The notes below the pieces were generated by a model. That model did no database searches, was not told the origin of the DNA, and was given only the letters and a program-made list of their open reading frames with translations. This document shows, in pieces, positions 24,701 to 37,729 of a DNA stretch of 64,000 bases. The position numbers were made by a program, and so were the translations under genes. How positions within the stretch are numbered: the stretch's first letter is position 1; every line of letters starts with the position of its first letter. Source of the DNA: Varroa destructor (lineage: Eukaryota > Arthropoda > Arachnida > Mesostigmata > Varroidae); the NCBI RefSeq assembly GCF_002443255.2, contig NW_019211454.1, positions 15,612,243 through 15,676,242 of the forward strand. The letters are read 5' to 3'.

Positions 24701-27700
24701 CTGTGTCACCCACTAAAAGCGTCGTTAATTTTATCAGTTGGCTAACTTTAATATATCATCAAATACTTTTTGCAGATGAGGATCTTAGCTAAGCTAAGGG
24801 GTTGACCGATGATTGCCGTCAAATTAAGTCTGACGATGTTATGCGCGTGATTTTACTCTTTTAATCGGAGAATATTAATTATTCATTAACCTTTACATAT
24901 ACCCTTTGCAATAGCGAAAAAAATTGGGTCCTCTGGGTACCTTAGTGAAAAGCGAACTACAACATCAGTTGATCAAAACATCTTCATTAGCTCGTCACTG
25001 CACAGGAGTCATTCGAAGTCCAACAAATTCAGAGGCATAGCCCGACCGTTATCGAGCCTAGTCCAGCCGAGATTTCGTGCTGGATGTAAATCTTGTGACT
25101 CGAATTCAGGACGAATCATTCAAGTGGGATGTTATTGCGGCCACAAATACTGATCAGTGCCTGCAAGTACGCAGTGATTCGGCGGAGACAAAGATTCTAT
25201 AAAGAACAACGATGTGATTGTGGGCGTGTAAAGACGAGAATTCTTTCCTCATTCTGTAGACACGGGCCCGAAAGGACCCAAAAAGCCTTTTAGTTTCTTT
25301 CGACAAAAACTATCATGGGTGTAGGCTCAGGATGGCAGTTCTGTGGGCACCGCCACTTAGCCAAGTAAGAAGACCGCAGGGTTTAGTTTGTTACCGAAGA
25401 TGGGCGAAGCATAACCTGACATCGGAAGAAGGCGGAGGGGGAGATAGGGTGAAGCGGCGGGTTAGCAAGCGGCTGCTTAAGACGTAAAGGTCTTGCTGCG
25501 ATTTATTGCTTAGAAATTACGACAAACATAAAATGACATGATCCTATCATCCCCACCCAAGTACAGTATGAGCAGCCATGCCTACAACGTATCGCGCAGA
25601 CCACCTTAACTTTCGTAGTAAGCGAGCTAGGTTGAAATAGAAATAAGGATTCACGTTCACGTGGAAAATACCGTAGGGTGGTCACTTTATAGGCCGTTAC
25701 CCACAAGCTTAAGTACCTTGTGAAAAAGACCCACGTAGACCAAGGTTAGTTGTGGCTTTTCCATACACCGTTAAAAAACATAATTGGGTTTCGATACGTC
25801 TAGCTAAATAGAGCGCAAAAACTGAGAAAGGGCATGCGGACAGCAAGTACCTATATGTAGGTCTATATGTATTGGGGGATTATGGCAAACGCAACTGATT
25901 CAACATGGCCTGATTGCATAAGCCAGTGAAAAGTTCTCTATGCGAAAATGTAAGCTTTCGTGAACTCTAGCTTAGATTTTCGTATAGAGAACACAATGCC
26001 GAAGTGTTAGAAAAAAACAAAATGTCGCATGCAGTGCATGAGCATGTGCATGCGAAGACAATCTGTTCCATTGTGCTCTAGAGATCGCTGCCAAGCCGTG
26101 AATCATTCTTGGCCTTACGGTACGTCTGAAAGAAGCGGATACTGCATTTACGAGGGCCTGACAAACACTGAATAAAACTAGTTTTGCTTCCATACCGTTG
26201 TCAGCATGCGCCACATTTGGAGGCAAGTTCATTCATAAACTTGATCCTTCGTTTCAAATTCCAGACATTAGAAGTAACGAATTGCAATCAAAGAATTATG
26301 CTGTAAAGACTAAAAATGGGTTGATATTGTTAAAACAAAAAAAGCTTTTAGGCAGTGACATTTAGCTGGTAACGCAGTTAACCTTTAGCACGGGTACTAA
26401 TGTTTAAGCATTTGACTGCTCTGTAAAATATCTATCTTATATTTGTAATTCGAAAGATGTCCTGTTGCTGCACACATCAAATAGGCTTCCGCTTGGCAAA
26501 TGATGCGCAGTAGCATAAAATTGCTGGTGTACATATCAAGCTACTTCGCTAATACAGACAGATCGTCTACGCAAGCCGAGAAGAGAGGCGGCTTTATTTC
26601 ATATTGTGCGCTTGCGGCTGCAATGGATGCTAGACACCGTTTGAACGATTTATTCATTTCCTATTCATTTTGACCCCTCTGGAAACAAAGCAGCTCGCCG
26701 CAAAGAGGATTCGCAAAGAAGAACTCCCGTTCCCGATAGACTAGTATGATTTTTTTTATACAACACGGGCTTGCAGTCAAGAATATAGATAGCAATTTCA
26801 GCCTGTGCATCTCATCGACGGACCTGCCTCAACTGACCCAGTATTGACGAGGTTAATTGCTACGCAAAACTTTCACCGTAACCTAAAAGAGGAACACTCA
26901 AGAAAATCATACCGGGCTGTGACGTCTGACTAAAGGACGTCAGCTTGAAGAGAACTTGTTGAATTTTGCCCAGCACAGACTGAGAAGCCAGCGATGCCGC
27001 TTGGTACGTCTTTGGCTTGCTAAAAAGGTACAGAAGAACCTGCTTGCTAGAATCTTGTTCGGCCGGCAGGGTCGACAGTCCCAACAACTGCCGGCTTGCA
27101 TCAAAGCAAGCAAAGTGGTAGCACTAAAAGATAAAAACTAGCATGCGTATGACTCCGTATGCCGAATAGCATAAAAATATATTGACATTATATACAGCGA
27201 GATGCACGACGGGTGCGGATCGCCGGCCCAGTGTATGGCAGCGTATCACATAGATACAGTATGACGCTTTGGCTAGACACGCTCTCGACGAAGGCTGGAA
27301 GAAAGCTTCTCGGTTTGCTTGAAACAAGCATGCTGTCATAGTTCTGTTTTTCAGTAAACGAAGTCAAATGTACGGGCATACAGAGGCATCCTTGTTCACA
27401 AACGTGATTATTGTTCCAAATAGTACTATAGTACATAGGATATCAGGGGATATTCGTTGCACATCCAAAAACGAGGTAGGAACTTGGAATCGTTTACAAT
27501 GGCCAAACACGTATAATATTAAATAGAAGCGTTTATATGCCAATCTGCTTTCTATTTCCTTGAATCTTTAGGAAGAAGAGAACCATAATGTTCTAATTAA
27601 GTAACCGAAAAAAGCCAGATCATTTTTCATTATTACTACACATGGATATAGAGTCTATTTTTTTTTTCGAACGAATTTTGGAAGGAACCGTTCAGCCTTA

Positions 27701-28860
27701 TCTTGATTTGCTTAAATCGTCAAAACGTCAGTCGTGACAACATAATTAAAATATATGCATTATTAAAGCCCTGCATTTTATTCAAGTTAGGGGTGGTTAG
27801 TGGAACTGCTACTGTTTTTTTCTACGTAAAGTTGTTTTCATTTTCGAAAGGATGTCTAATTGTACGGCCTGATAGCCATCATAGAGTTTGCATGCCTTTT
27901 CTAAGTTGAAGTTATTCATCTATAATTACAATTATGAACTAAAATCGCAGTGGAGCCCAGTTCGTGGTTGACACGCCGCTTTAGGTCTCCACTCAGGTAA
28001 GTAACCACTCATCGTTGAAGGTTGTTAATTAATACAGAATAGTTGTTTACCTGATCAGTTGCTGTAGTTTCTGCGACTTATCCCCCAAGAGACTACATTA
28101 AGCGTAGCCTAAGCACGAACCCAATAATGATCAAGTCACGCGCACTCATCGCCCAGGATAAAACCGACACCTAGGTATAGATTCCATTAAATTTCTAACA
28201 GCATTTACCGCATTGTCCGTAGTGGAACGTGATGGCGCTAGATTATAAAATGCTACGCCGTGTACGCCGATGGGTGTGGAAATAAACTTACGTTAGTTAT
28301 TTCGCCTAGTTTTTATATGTACTAAGCATACCTAGCAGATCGACAACGCTGCCATTTACCTTCATTAGGTTACAGTTTTGCAACTCCCGCAGCCCTTGCC
28401 GTTTTAGCGTGTTTACACCGGCTAAGGCATCGCTTTCCACTGTGGGAGAACAGGAAACCACGCCCAACTAGCGTCAATATTGAATGAAGCTGTTGCTAAA
28501 GCTATAGAAACGCATCACGTCCTTTGACTCCCGTTGGATCGAATCAGGCCATATGTACCTAAGGACGGATAGCGTTCTAGCTGTTGTAAATCCTGCTGGC
28601 TAGATCGACAACCTGCGAAGCAGACTGGCCTATGTACAAGACTTCTATGTGTAAAACGTCGTTAAATACAAGTTGATAAGATCACTCAATTGTGTCAAAA
28701 TTTAAAATTCACTTGAATTTATCAAGTCGAACCGAGGAAGAAGCCTTCAGATCTATACGCTACAGCTGAAATCCGCTAAACTATCATAATTGACTTCACT
28801 CTTAAAGACCAGTATGCTATGATCCACAATTATTATGTTGAATAACAGCAAATACCGAAC
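21800..28860. other. Intergenic, no gene recognised
   Basis: Apart from the telomere-like block at 22931-22953, this stretch holds short open frames below 100 codons on both strands with no domain or splice support. Short inverted repeats occur at 26025-26055 (8-bp arms), 26920-26942 (facing TGACGTC/GACGTCA) and 27062-27095 (GCCGGCAG/CTGCCGGC). Confidence 0.5.
22931..22953 (-). repeat. Interstitial telomere-type repeat (TTAGG)4 on the minus strand
   Basis: Four uninterrupted AACCT units plus AAC on the plus strand, equal to (TTAGG)n on the minus strand, the ancestral arthropod telomere repeat. It is too short to be a telomere. Such blocks can arise by slippage, telomere-derived repair at a break, or retroelement insertion. 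Confidence 0.85.
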
Positions 28861-28864
28861 TGCC

Positions 28865-28903
28865 AAATCATTTAAATAAGCCTATCGCTTATTTAAATGA
28901 TTT
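28865..28903. repeat. Perfect inverted repeat, 16-bp arms, 7-nt loop
   Basis: Arm 1 is 28865-28880 (AAATCATTTAAATAAG) and arm 2 is 28888-28903, its exact reverse complement, with loop CCTATCG. It lies about 340 bases beyond the stop codon of the orphan gene at 29242-30099, on the downstream side, next to a candidate AATAAA for that gene. It could form a 3' UTR stem or mark a small AT-rich foldback element. Confidence 0.95.
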
Positions 28904-28937
28904 AGCCACTGAAACTGAAAGGTTCCGCAATTATCAC

Positions 28938-28943
28938 TTTATT
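28938..28943 (-). terminator. Candidate poly(A) signal for the orphan gene
   Basis: AATAAA on the minus strand, about 300 bases after the stop codon of the 285-codon ORF and 35 bases before the 28865-28903 hairpin in transcript order. Confidence 0.35.
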
Positions 28944-29241
28944 TAGGAGGACTTTTGGGCTAAGAGCTATACTGACAAATAAGTCACAGCTGCAATTGGA
29001 AGAGGTCCAGCGCATAGGCAAGTGTTGCAATCCTTCTGGTCTACTTAATAGTTGATTACGTCACCCTCTAAATGGATTTTATAGAAACCATATTTTCCGC
29101 CGATCTTATAAATGAGAGTACAATTGTAGGCGCTTTCTACGACACTGACACAGCTAGAAAAATCGCTCGAAATACTTAGCTCACTTCAACAGTGGCGATG
29201 GCCTTCGTAAATTTTAATGTTCTCCTTTTACAATCAGGTTA

Positions 29242-30099
29242 TCACTCAAGTGGCGAGGCAGCCTTACTCGAGTCGTGGGAGTCATGCTGATCTGTAGACG
29301 AACCACACTTTTCGATAGATAATCCGGCCTCATCGACGGTGGGTTCAGACACATCGATGCACGGTTCAGACACCGCGATAGATGGTTCAGAGACAGCGAT
29401 AGATGGTTCAGACACATCTATGGACACTTCAGGCTGATGTCCTCGTAGTCCAGGTTCACCCGTATTCCATGGTAATTGCGCTATCGAAGGAGGTTCAACT
29501 TCTCCGATGATATACGGAAAACCTACACGTTGTCCACCTTCATTGATGTGCACGAGCACCCTTAGCTCGAATACATACTCTTGTACACGATCTGGTACAC
29601 TAACCTCCCTCAAAAAAATGTTGAACCCTGCGCCAAAACACTGAACTCGACCGTTTAGCAAGAGGAATTCCTGATGCGTCCTACCCCTTGCTAACGCCGT
29701 TGCCGTGCTCCCCTCAGCCATCGCCTGTTTTATACGATTTTCCAGATCTTCCGCTGTCCACATAATGACGTCGAGTGAACCCGTAAGCTGAGTGAAAATC
29801 ATACAAATGTACCGATTTTTATTAAGCCGGAAATAGAGCCCCTGAAGCCAATCCTCATCGCGATAGAAGAATCCAGTAGCCTTCAATTGAACGATAAGAT
29901 TATGTAGGTCAGCACAGAAAGGTACGCAGAAGCCTAAAAATTCCTGAGCTGCATTGTGTCGTATTTGCTCAATGTTTGGATAATCTACGGCCGACCTCCA
30001 ATCAAAATGAGACTCGTGTTTACGCATGGCTTCGCGCAGCAGCTGGGCCGATGCCACAACCCTTCGAAGGGCTTGACAAAGATTTTCCATCTGGTCCAT
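29242..30099 (-). CDS. Unrecognised intronless 285-aa protein with 7-residue repeat tail
   Basis: The longest uninterrupted ORF in the window and the only one of this length without introns. The ATG has a fair context (G at -3, G at +4), and TTAAATAG lies some 35-40 bases upstream of it as a possible TATA-like box. Residues 1-200 look like a folded domain, with amphipathic helices, aromatic-rich stretches (WLQGLYFRLNKNRY, CMIFTQL) and a beta-like part (YVFELRVLVHINEGGQ). From about residue 225 the chain becomes acidic and repetitive, with four 7-residue units of the type (S/C)I(A/D)VSEP, then a Ser/Asp/His-rich end. There is no signal peptide or transmembrane segment. I do not recognise the family. 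It could be a lineage-specific gene, a retrogene, or a captured gene from a mobile element or virus. Composition and length argue that it is a real protein. Confidence 0.65.
   Translation of the reverse strand: MDQMENLCQALRRVVASAQLLREAMRKHESHFDWRSAVDYPNIEQIRHNAAQEFLGFCVPFCADLHNLIVQLKATGFFYRDEDWLQGLYFRLNKNRYICMIFTQLTGSLDVIMWTAEDLENRIKQAMAEGSTATALARGRTHQEFLLLNGRVQCFGAGFNIFLREVSVPDRVQEYVFELRVLVHINEGGQRVGFPYIIGEVEPPSIAQLPWNTGEPGLRGHQPEVSIDVSEPSIAVSEPSIAVSEPCIDVSEPTVDEAGLSIEKCGSSTDQHDSHDSSKAASPLE
29342..29425 (-). repeat. 21-bp coding minisatellite, four units
   Basis: Four tandem 21-base units, each starting GGTTCAGA on the plus strand, at 29342, 29363, 29384 and 29405. The units differ at several positions yet stay in frame, giving the 7-residue repeats of the orphan protein. 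Copy number may vary between individuals. Confidence 0.9.
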
Positions 30100-33000
30100 T
30101 ACGTGTGGCGGCTTTTTCAGCCAATAAAACTATTTAACCCACCCGATTGCGTATCGTTGTTGCCAATTTTGAGTACGTTGACCAACGGTACAAGCAAGAG
30201 ACGAATGGTAATTCACTTTATCGAGAGCTATGCATATAGTACCGAACTGGAATATTCTTTTGTTGGTTAGTCTATCAGCACTGGTCACCACATTTACGCT
30301 CAAAGCAATGTCCCTCTATTTCTATAGCTTCTTGACAGGCGTATAGCTCATTCTGGGTAGGAGGATTGTACCGATTGGGTAACCTAACCCAGCAAGCAAA
30401 ATTACGCAGTACATACACCAATAGACCGCATTTCGGGATGATTTCGATGGTCGAATTGATATTTATTGAATTTCAAGTATCTCTCGATATCGTTGGTTGG
30501 CTGGTTAAATAACTCGGACTGATTTTTCATCATTTTTGCTCCGCACGAGCTCGGTCTAGTGAGCGAGCCATCGATTTAGGGGCACTTGCGGGATACAATG
30601 AAAGGCGTATTACACGGTATATAAATGGATTGTTAAAGCAAGTTAATGCGTTCGCGTTGTGGTGTAAGATCGGTAATTCGGGATTTCTAAAATTCGTTGA
30701 GGATCTTTATGATGATGTCATATTCAGAGCGGTCAGCGGTGTGAAATAATGCCTAAAGGTTTAAATGCTAGACATAGAAGGCTCCAGAATATACTCTATA
30801 GACAGTTGTTTAGCTACTGTTGGCGCTTGTTCAAACATCAGTGTAATTTTAAATTTTGTAGAAAACGGTTCAACATCGCATAAGCTTATCAAAACAATCT
30901 AAATATGTATTTATTATGTAAAATTAGACGTCTCACAAAAAAAAAACAGATTATTCTAGGGTGATGTGATGCCTCAGTAGTTCCAACCCGTTGGCACCTG
31001 TTAGGAGAGATAAGACGATCTTTTCAGAATCTGGGAGCTTAGTGTGCCGAAGCTGTTTTCATCAGTAGTTATCACCATATAGTTTGTCGGCTACTCGGGA
31101 TATCACTCAACGTATCCTGGCGGCGTTCATTTATCTGAGGCACATTCTGTTTGCCTCTTAAAAAATGACAAATTATCGGCAGGTGTGATTCTTTACAATC
31201 TAATACTGCAGCGTCCATTTCGTTCTGTATTATAAGGATCCAATTTTTAACACAGTTTAAGACTAACTAAGTGTTTTAGGCATAAAAGACAAAACATCTT
31301 GTGAAATACCAATTGTTGGTTAACCTTTAAAACGATCTTCATATTTGCATATGGGGCGATTGTGCCAAAATATAGCATCGTAACTTGACATGAACAACCA
31401 AATAAAGTTTTTTTAAAAATAATAGAAGTTGCAAAATCAAGTTAAAGTTTTATTTAACAAAAAAAAAATAGCGCTTTTACGATAAGTACGTTCCTGGTTA
31501 TCGTCACTAACTAAATCGGGTGCTCCACAAAAAGCTTTTTACATAAAAAGCATTCCCTTCCGGTTAGTGGTATAAGATAATAAACAGTCTTTTCTATGTA
31601 ATATTGACCTATTTACCTAACAACAAGTATGAGCAAATATGTATTATATAACAAACGAACTAAGACTTCTATTCCGACCGTTTTTGTGCGGAATCGACAG
31701 TGTGGCCATCCAGTGTTTTGTCTCATCTTTTTTAAAGTTTAGTCTTCGTGAAAGAAGGGATGCGTTTAAAAACAATACATATAAATGGTACTACGGATAC
31801 ACCTATTTCATGTAGTTTAGGATGGAAGTAGCAGCTGGCGCACACTTACGGAGCTGACATGATATTAGTGAAAAAAACGCAGTTTAAACTGTTCAAAATT
31901 GGACCTCCGTTGCAAGCGGTGCCAACATGACGATGTCTATGAATTCACAGCAAAAAAAAAAATAGCTCCTGAAATGTAGCACTCTGTTTGAACAATTCAT
32001 AGAGTAAGACATCTAAAGACGTAAGTTCTCAAAGATATACAGTCCTGTAATATCATTTTATTAATAAATCTATAGTACACTATTTAAGTCTACTCAGTGT
32101 ATCGAGCGATTATTTTATCTTTTTTTTTTTTAATTTACTTTTATTTTACCGTAGGTCGATATACAAATGTAGACAAGTAACTATTACATAGTTTATTAGA
32201 TTTAATTTTCGCTCATAGACACAGAGAGCTAACTTGTTTTCTCCTTGGAATAAGATTATTTTCAAATGCGACGTTTTCAAGAACATGCGCGGCATTACCT
32301 ACGAACATTTCGACTGTTTCTATGTACGGGTTCAAGGCCTATCATATCAGAATTTCCAGCTTGCTTGCATGCTAATAAAACTGGCCCGCAGTTCTCCAAA
32401 AACTATGCAAAGACGGTAAGGCAATTTCAGATGAAGACTTTGTGCGGTTAGGTGGACGGTTGCATAAAATTGATGGTGTTCACTGAACACGTAAAGCTAC
32501 GGAATGTTTTGTAAATCGATTAAATTGTGACCTGCAACTGTTTCCCAAAATAAATAAAATTATTATCACCAATAAGCATCTGAGACTTATCATAAGATTA
32601 AGAGTGAACAGTAATAAATCAATGGACAATCAGTTCTTGCGCGCTTCATTGATGTAACTACCTGTCGAGGAAAAATTAGAGAGAGATCAAGTCAGACGCT
32701 GCTATAGCTCAATAGATGATAACTTTGAAGAAAACCATTTTTAATCTGCTTTGAAGGAAGTTTCGATAAGCACGAGTTTTTATTCTCACAGAACCTCGTT
32801 ACAGCGCCTCCATGGAAAGAGGGTCGCGATTGAACGACTTTATCATGCTATACGTGTATACACTGACGATGTCCTTAAAAAAGCTGTCAAATTTTGTTGA
32901 TATCTACATATCGAGTAATGAATTTTTTAGCCAAAGACATAAACCGGGCTTTACGGCCATGCCAGCAAACCTTGATTATATTACTTCTAACAAGCTTGTT

Positions 33001-36000
33001 ACCTTTAGGGATATTTTGATTGAGTTAACATAGATATGAATAACCGATGCTTTGAAACACAGAAAATAACTTACATGAAACATTTGTTTGTGTTATTTGA
33101 GGATCCCGAATTTCTCGGTTGTCTGAGAAGGTAGCTTCGACAGCAGCTTTTCTTGCTCATCGTTACGTTTACCGAAAATAATACGGCAATTTATTGGAGG
33201 ATAAATGCACCCAGCATGGTAGGAGAAAAGGCACGTAGAACCTTCGGCTGTCGTAAGCAAGCAACCCATAAAGTAAAATGCTTTTTTGTTACGGTTGCAT
33301 TTTGTTGCCTCATGCCAGTATACCTTTTAGTTCGTCTAATTTGGATACGTAATATTCGTCACTATTCATTCTAACTAATTAATACGAAATGTTTTACGCT
33401 CATTAGCAGAGACCTTACTAATCAAGTTGTAACTAGTTTGCCCATCTTGGTTCTACTCTTAGGTAATACTTACCCAGGGCTCAGCTCTTAACAACGATCC
33501 CAGTTGATTCTGAGAGCCTTCAAACTTATATCGTGTAGTTCTAAACGATTCTTGAAACATTAGTTCAACACCGGTTTTTTTTTTTATACTTTGTGAACTA
33601 AGCCTATAAGCCTTTTCCTTGCAACGGGTTTGCCCACCACCAAATGTTCACATAACGTAAGGAGGTCAAGTTGCTTTATAGTGCCACCTAAACGTATCTG
33701 CGATATAACGCACTTCAATACAATTGTTCATTGAGACGTTCAAAAGTGGTTTATCGCGAATGTTTGTGCAACCTACTTGTAAGGTAATATACCTACAAGT
33801 GAAATATTTAGCTTTACATAACGAAGATCGATGTTTATTTTTTTTTCTCCTGAACCTGCGAACCATTTACACAGCTATTGAATGCTGCCTATGTCGTTGA
33901 AGACGTCTGATTATTCTTCAAGATACTACGAAACTATAAAACACCCATAATTTATTCGCTTAAATTGTCAGGTTAAAGGTGCCGCTATTCGATTCAATCG
34001 ATCGTTCTCACGACCTTTTTTAAGCACTGGGCATTAGTGTATTTGGTTGCAATCTTTCCGCCAAAACCGTCTGTAACAAACGTTTTTATGACTGGGAAGT
34101 AGCCTCACTGATGGTTCACTGTCGTCCCATTAAGGACAGTTCGGGCTTGAATTGACAGATATTTTGAAACAGCATCAGTTCAAGTATGGCGGCTCCAATG
34201 AGCTATATGACAAGATATATCTGATCTCATTGAAACAGTTCGAGGCTATGTGGAAGCGTACCCATAGATGTATGAGTGATATTCTCCTCATTCTTTTGAG
34301 ATATTATGAGAGGTTATTTTTTTTATGAATTTCCTAGGAACTTGTCCGAGTTAAGTTTTCTACTGAATGATTTGACACGTTCATTGATGGCCGTTTACCC
34401 TTTGTTATATGAAATGACGCACTTTGTCTTCGTGGTTGAAGTGGCTTTTCTCTGAGATTTCGGACGCACCAAAACCTATGCTCGAACTCGAGACGCCAAC
34501 GCGGACAGCACTGCTAGATGAATTCTGTTGGAGGCTTCAGCTCAAGTTCAAAAATGACTTCGCGCAAGTGACGAGTTCAGTGGCTGTGGTGCGTCTGGCA
34601 ATTATAGACGTAAGGTCAGGGTGATGTTTTTTGGCAGGGTGACAACACTATTTTCCATAATGACGCAAATCATCGAGCAGCTCTATGGTTTGCCTGACAA
34701 ATAGGCGTATAAACTCACGTAACAAATGTTCGCTATCGACAAGTTGACGAGAAAGCACAACTTTTAGACGAACTGGAGAAATACCAGTTAACTCAACGAA
34801 GACAAAATCAAATAAGCGATGATTTTAAGTAACCTTAATTTCTTATTTGGCATTGTATATTCTTATACATAATCTCTTCTACAAATGACGTAAGCTTTAA
34901 TATCGTTCAGCCAATCTACTTCGAAACAGTTCAGCATGCCACTATCTACAGCATTTAATGTCGTACCTGAAATTCTGTTCCAGCAGTATGAATTTGGGCT
35001 CTGAAACTAGCGGTCAGATACGAACTTCGCGCCTCTAAGTCGGCGGGCACATGGACGGTGCAGCAGATAGTGATTGCAGCTGAGACACTTTTTAAGCTTC
35101 GCATCAAACTACTCTCAACGTTTTGAGAACCTAATAGGAATTGAATGGTAATTTTAATGTACATATTACATGTGAGGTCCTCCACTTTCTGGATTGAACA
35201 AATGGGATAGACGATACCGTTGGGAATTTATAGGACAACGATTTTATCACTATACGAATAAATAGAAATACACTTAACGGAATTATGTCTATTGGCGTAG
35301 TCATTAATAATAATAATAATTGAATGCATCTTCCAATAAGTACCGTATGGAAAGTCGGGAGATGGCAGAGGCGAAGTTATAATAGGTGTCAGTGTCGGTA
35401 ATTGATAATATTAGGTAATTAACTATACAAAACAGCTTGTTCCTTTTGTATAAATAACATCTTTATTCACGTCGTCCTTCTTAGACACACCTTTGTGTAA
35501 TCTTATTACATTGCTTTTTTGTTAGTTATAGTTACGAGTTTCATCACCATCACCATCACCATCGCCATCACGCATTCGTTTGTAACTTTCCACCCTTCGC
35601 ACGCGTTATTTCTCCCCTTCCCGGCTAGTCTCATATCGATGTGTACGCTTATACAACCTTCAAGTTCACTGAAGCAAGCCGAGGCCCGGGCTTAAATCGC
35701 TTACGGCTTTGCTGCCTACTATCAGCTCCACGAACGATTCCTCCAGGTCTTTCGGCTAACTTTGCATGACTAATAATTGGCCAGCCCGCAAATTCTCTCA
35801 TTCTCCGCGCACAAATTTAAATAGATCCACTATATACAGAAGTTCATACAATATACGCTTACACGAACATGTTAAACAGTTTTTCTTCATTCACCCCTTC
35901 TCTCAATCATATCTTTCTTTTTTATCACGTCTTCCTTTGCTCTTTTCGTCTTCGTCTCGGTATTCTTTCCTTATCATCCCATTAACTAACTAGTCTTCAT

Positions 36001-37193
36001 ATTTCTCGTTCGATATTCCTAGCTATCACGTTTTATTATAGTTAGCGAAAGGTCTAGGTGATCACCTCAAGATCAGAGAGCGGTGCTTCCGCCCTTTCGA
36101 ACGTCAAGTCCCCTTTTCGTTTCTTCCGTATTGATATAGTCTTTTTTTGTTGTGTGACATGTGCTGCACAACGATCATTGGCCTCAGGCAAAATTAATGA
36201 TAGCAATTATAATGGGGCCGTATTCGTTGAAAGGGATATCGTGACAAGTCTGGGGCAAGAAGTTTGGTAGGCTTTGCCAAGTTGTCTTATTCATTGTGAC
36301 CGCGCTTGTCATCAACAGCATCATTATAATCCTCAAACTGCTTTCCCTAGTAACTTCAGTCAGGAATCAGATCAATAACAGAAACAGAACAAAAATGAAA
36401 GAAAGGTTTGAAAATTGACGAAATACGCAGACAATGTTTGCCCAGACTATTCCACGCCAAACAGTAGTCACTAAAGCATTGACGTTGTCCACGCAGTTAT
36501 AAGACCACAGTGCTAATAACGCTAACAAAAAGGGGCCACCGAGGTCGAACAAACTGAAGACAAGCCAAAAGAAATCCATCGACGAGGATCGAAAATGTTC
36601 AGCGACTTTAGTAATCAGTAATAAGCAGGTAAGAAGTAAGAGCGTATGAAAGAGAAAGAAACCTCTCGAACGAAACGAATGGCTCGGCTGTAAGTAGTCA
36701 ATAAGCAACATTTCGTATTTGTCACATTTGTCATAATCATATCGTTATTGACAAAGAGTGTTACATATATCTGTCAATTCTGCTCTACGCAAACAATTTT
36801 TAGAAAAATGTGTGAAAAATTAAGCTGACGATTAGAAGGAGCGTGCGCAAGTGGCCATAGACAATTCCTCTGTTCTATTCTTGAAATACTTGTTACTTTC
36901 TCCCTATCCCTCTCCGTCTTCGTTGTCCTTTCATACAGTCCAGTCACACAAATTACTACGTTGATTGGCCACCTATTGCGTAATACCTGATAGTGTATGT
37001 CGTACACTGCACTGGCGACAACCGACCAACACGCCGTTGTCCAGGGGACAATTTGTTTCTCAAGCATTATAGTTAACTAGTTGTGTGAACACGTATATGC
37101 TGATGATCTTTCAAACCAACTAGTAATGAATACGCTACGATTTTAGATTATCGTCCTTCGTATTTCGAATATCTGTCCTCCAATAACCAGCCG
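30100..37193. other. Intergenic, no gene established
   Basis: Mostly AT-rich. Two adjacent protein-like open frames lie on the plus strand at 34134-34328 and 34418-34624, in different frames, with no known domain. A 114-codon hydrophobic ATG ORF is on the minus strand at 36367-36711. A CATCAC hexamer repeat is at 35542-35571, and a TAA repeat lies near 35305-35321. None of these was accepted as a gene. Confidence 0.45.
35542..35571. repeat. (CATCAC)n hexanucleotide repeat
   Basis: Five hexamer units with one A-to-G change. No supported coding frame crosses it. Confidence 0.9.
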
Positions 37194-37199
37194 TTTATT
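37194..37199 (-). terminator. Candidate poly(A) signal for EDEM3
   Basis: AATAAA on the minus strand, about 530 bases after the EDEM3 stop codon. It is not proven to be used. Confidence 0.3.
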
Positions 37200-37729
37200 A
37201 CTTTTGAATCCCCCCGCCCGCTTTCCCCGGTACCCCAACAATTAGACCGACAACAATGAGACCACCGTGAAAACAGGAACCCGTATCGCGAACGTTTCTC
37301 CACGTCAACTAATACATCTGTAACGTTGTTACGGTTGTCTTAATATCGGTATGTTACGGTAGTTGTCTTTCTCAACCAGGTCTAAGCAGGCCAAGGGAAC
37401 CTACTGAAGAACTTGCAAACTAATAGCAAGTAAATACGGCGCCAACATGCATGAACAGCACACACCCTATGTCGCGTGTTTGATGCCATAGCTTTGTGTA
37501 TGAAAATTTTTCTTCGGCAAAATTCTGTCCTCTCGCTGTTGTCACGTGAGGTAGACGAATCCCCTCGCGACAGTAGGAAACTTAAAATATCAAATTTAAC
37601 ATACATATTACACTACATTAATAATAGCAAGACACAAGGGAGGCGGCGGATTTGTTAGAAAATTAATTTGTTTTCCCTTTTTGACTTCTTAATTTTTTGC
37701 CTTTGCCGCCGTCTACCACCGCAGAGCAC

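Noticed and set aside
26920..26942. Facing TGACGTC/GACGTCA sites as a CRE-type promoter
   Set aside because: No gene starts nearby, so a regulatory role cannot be supported.
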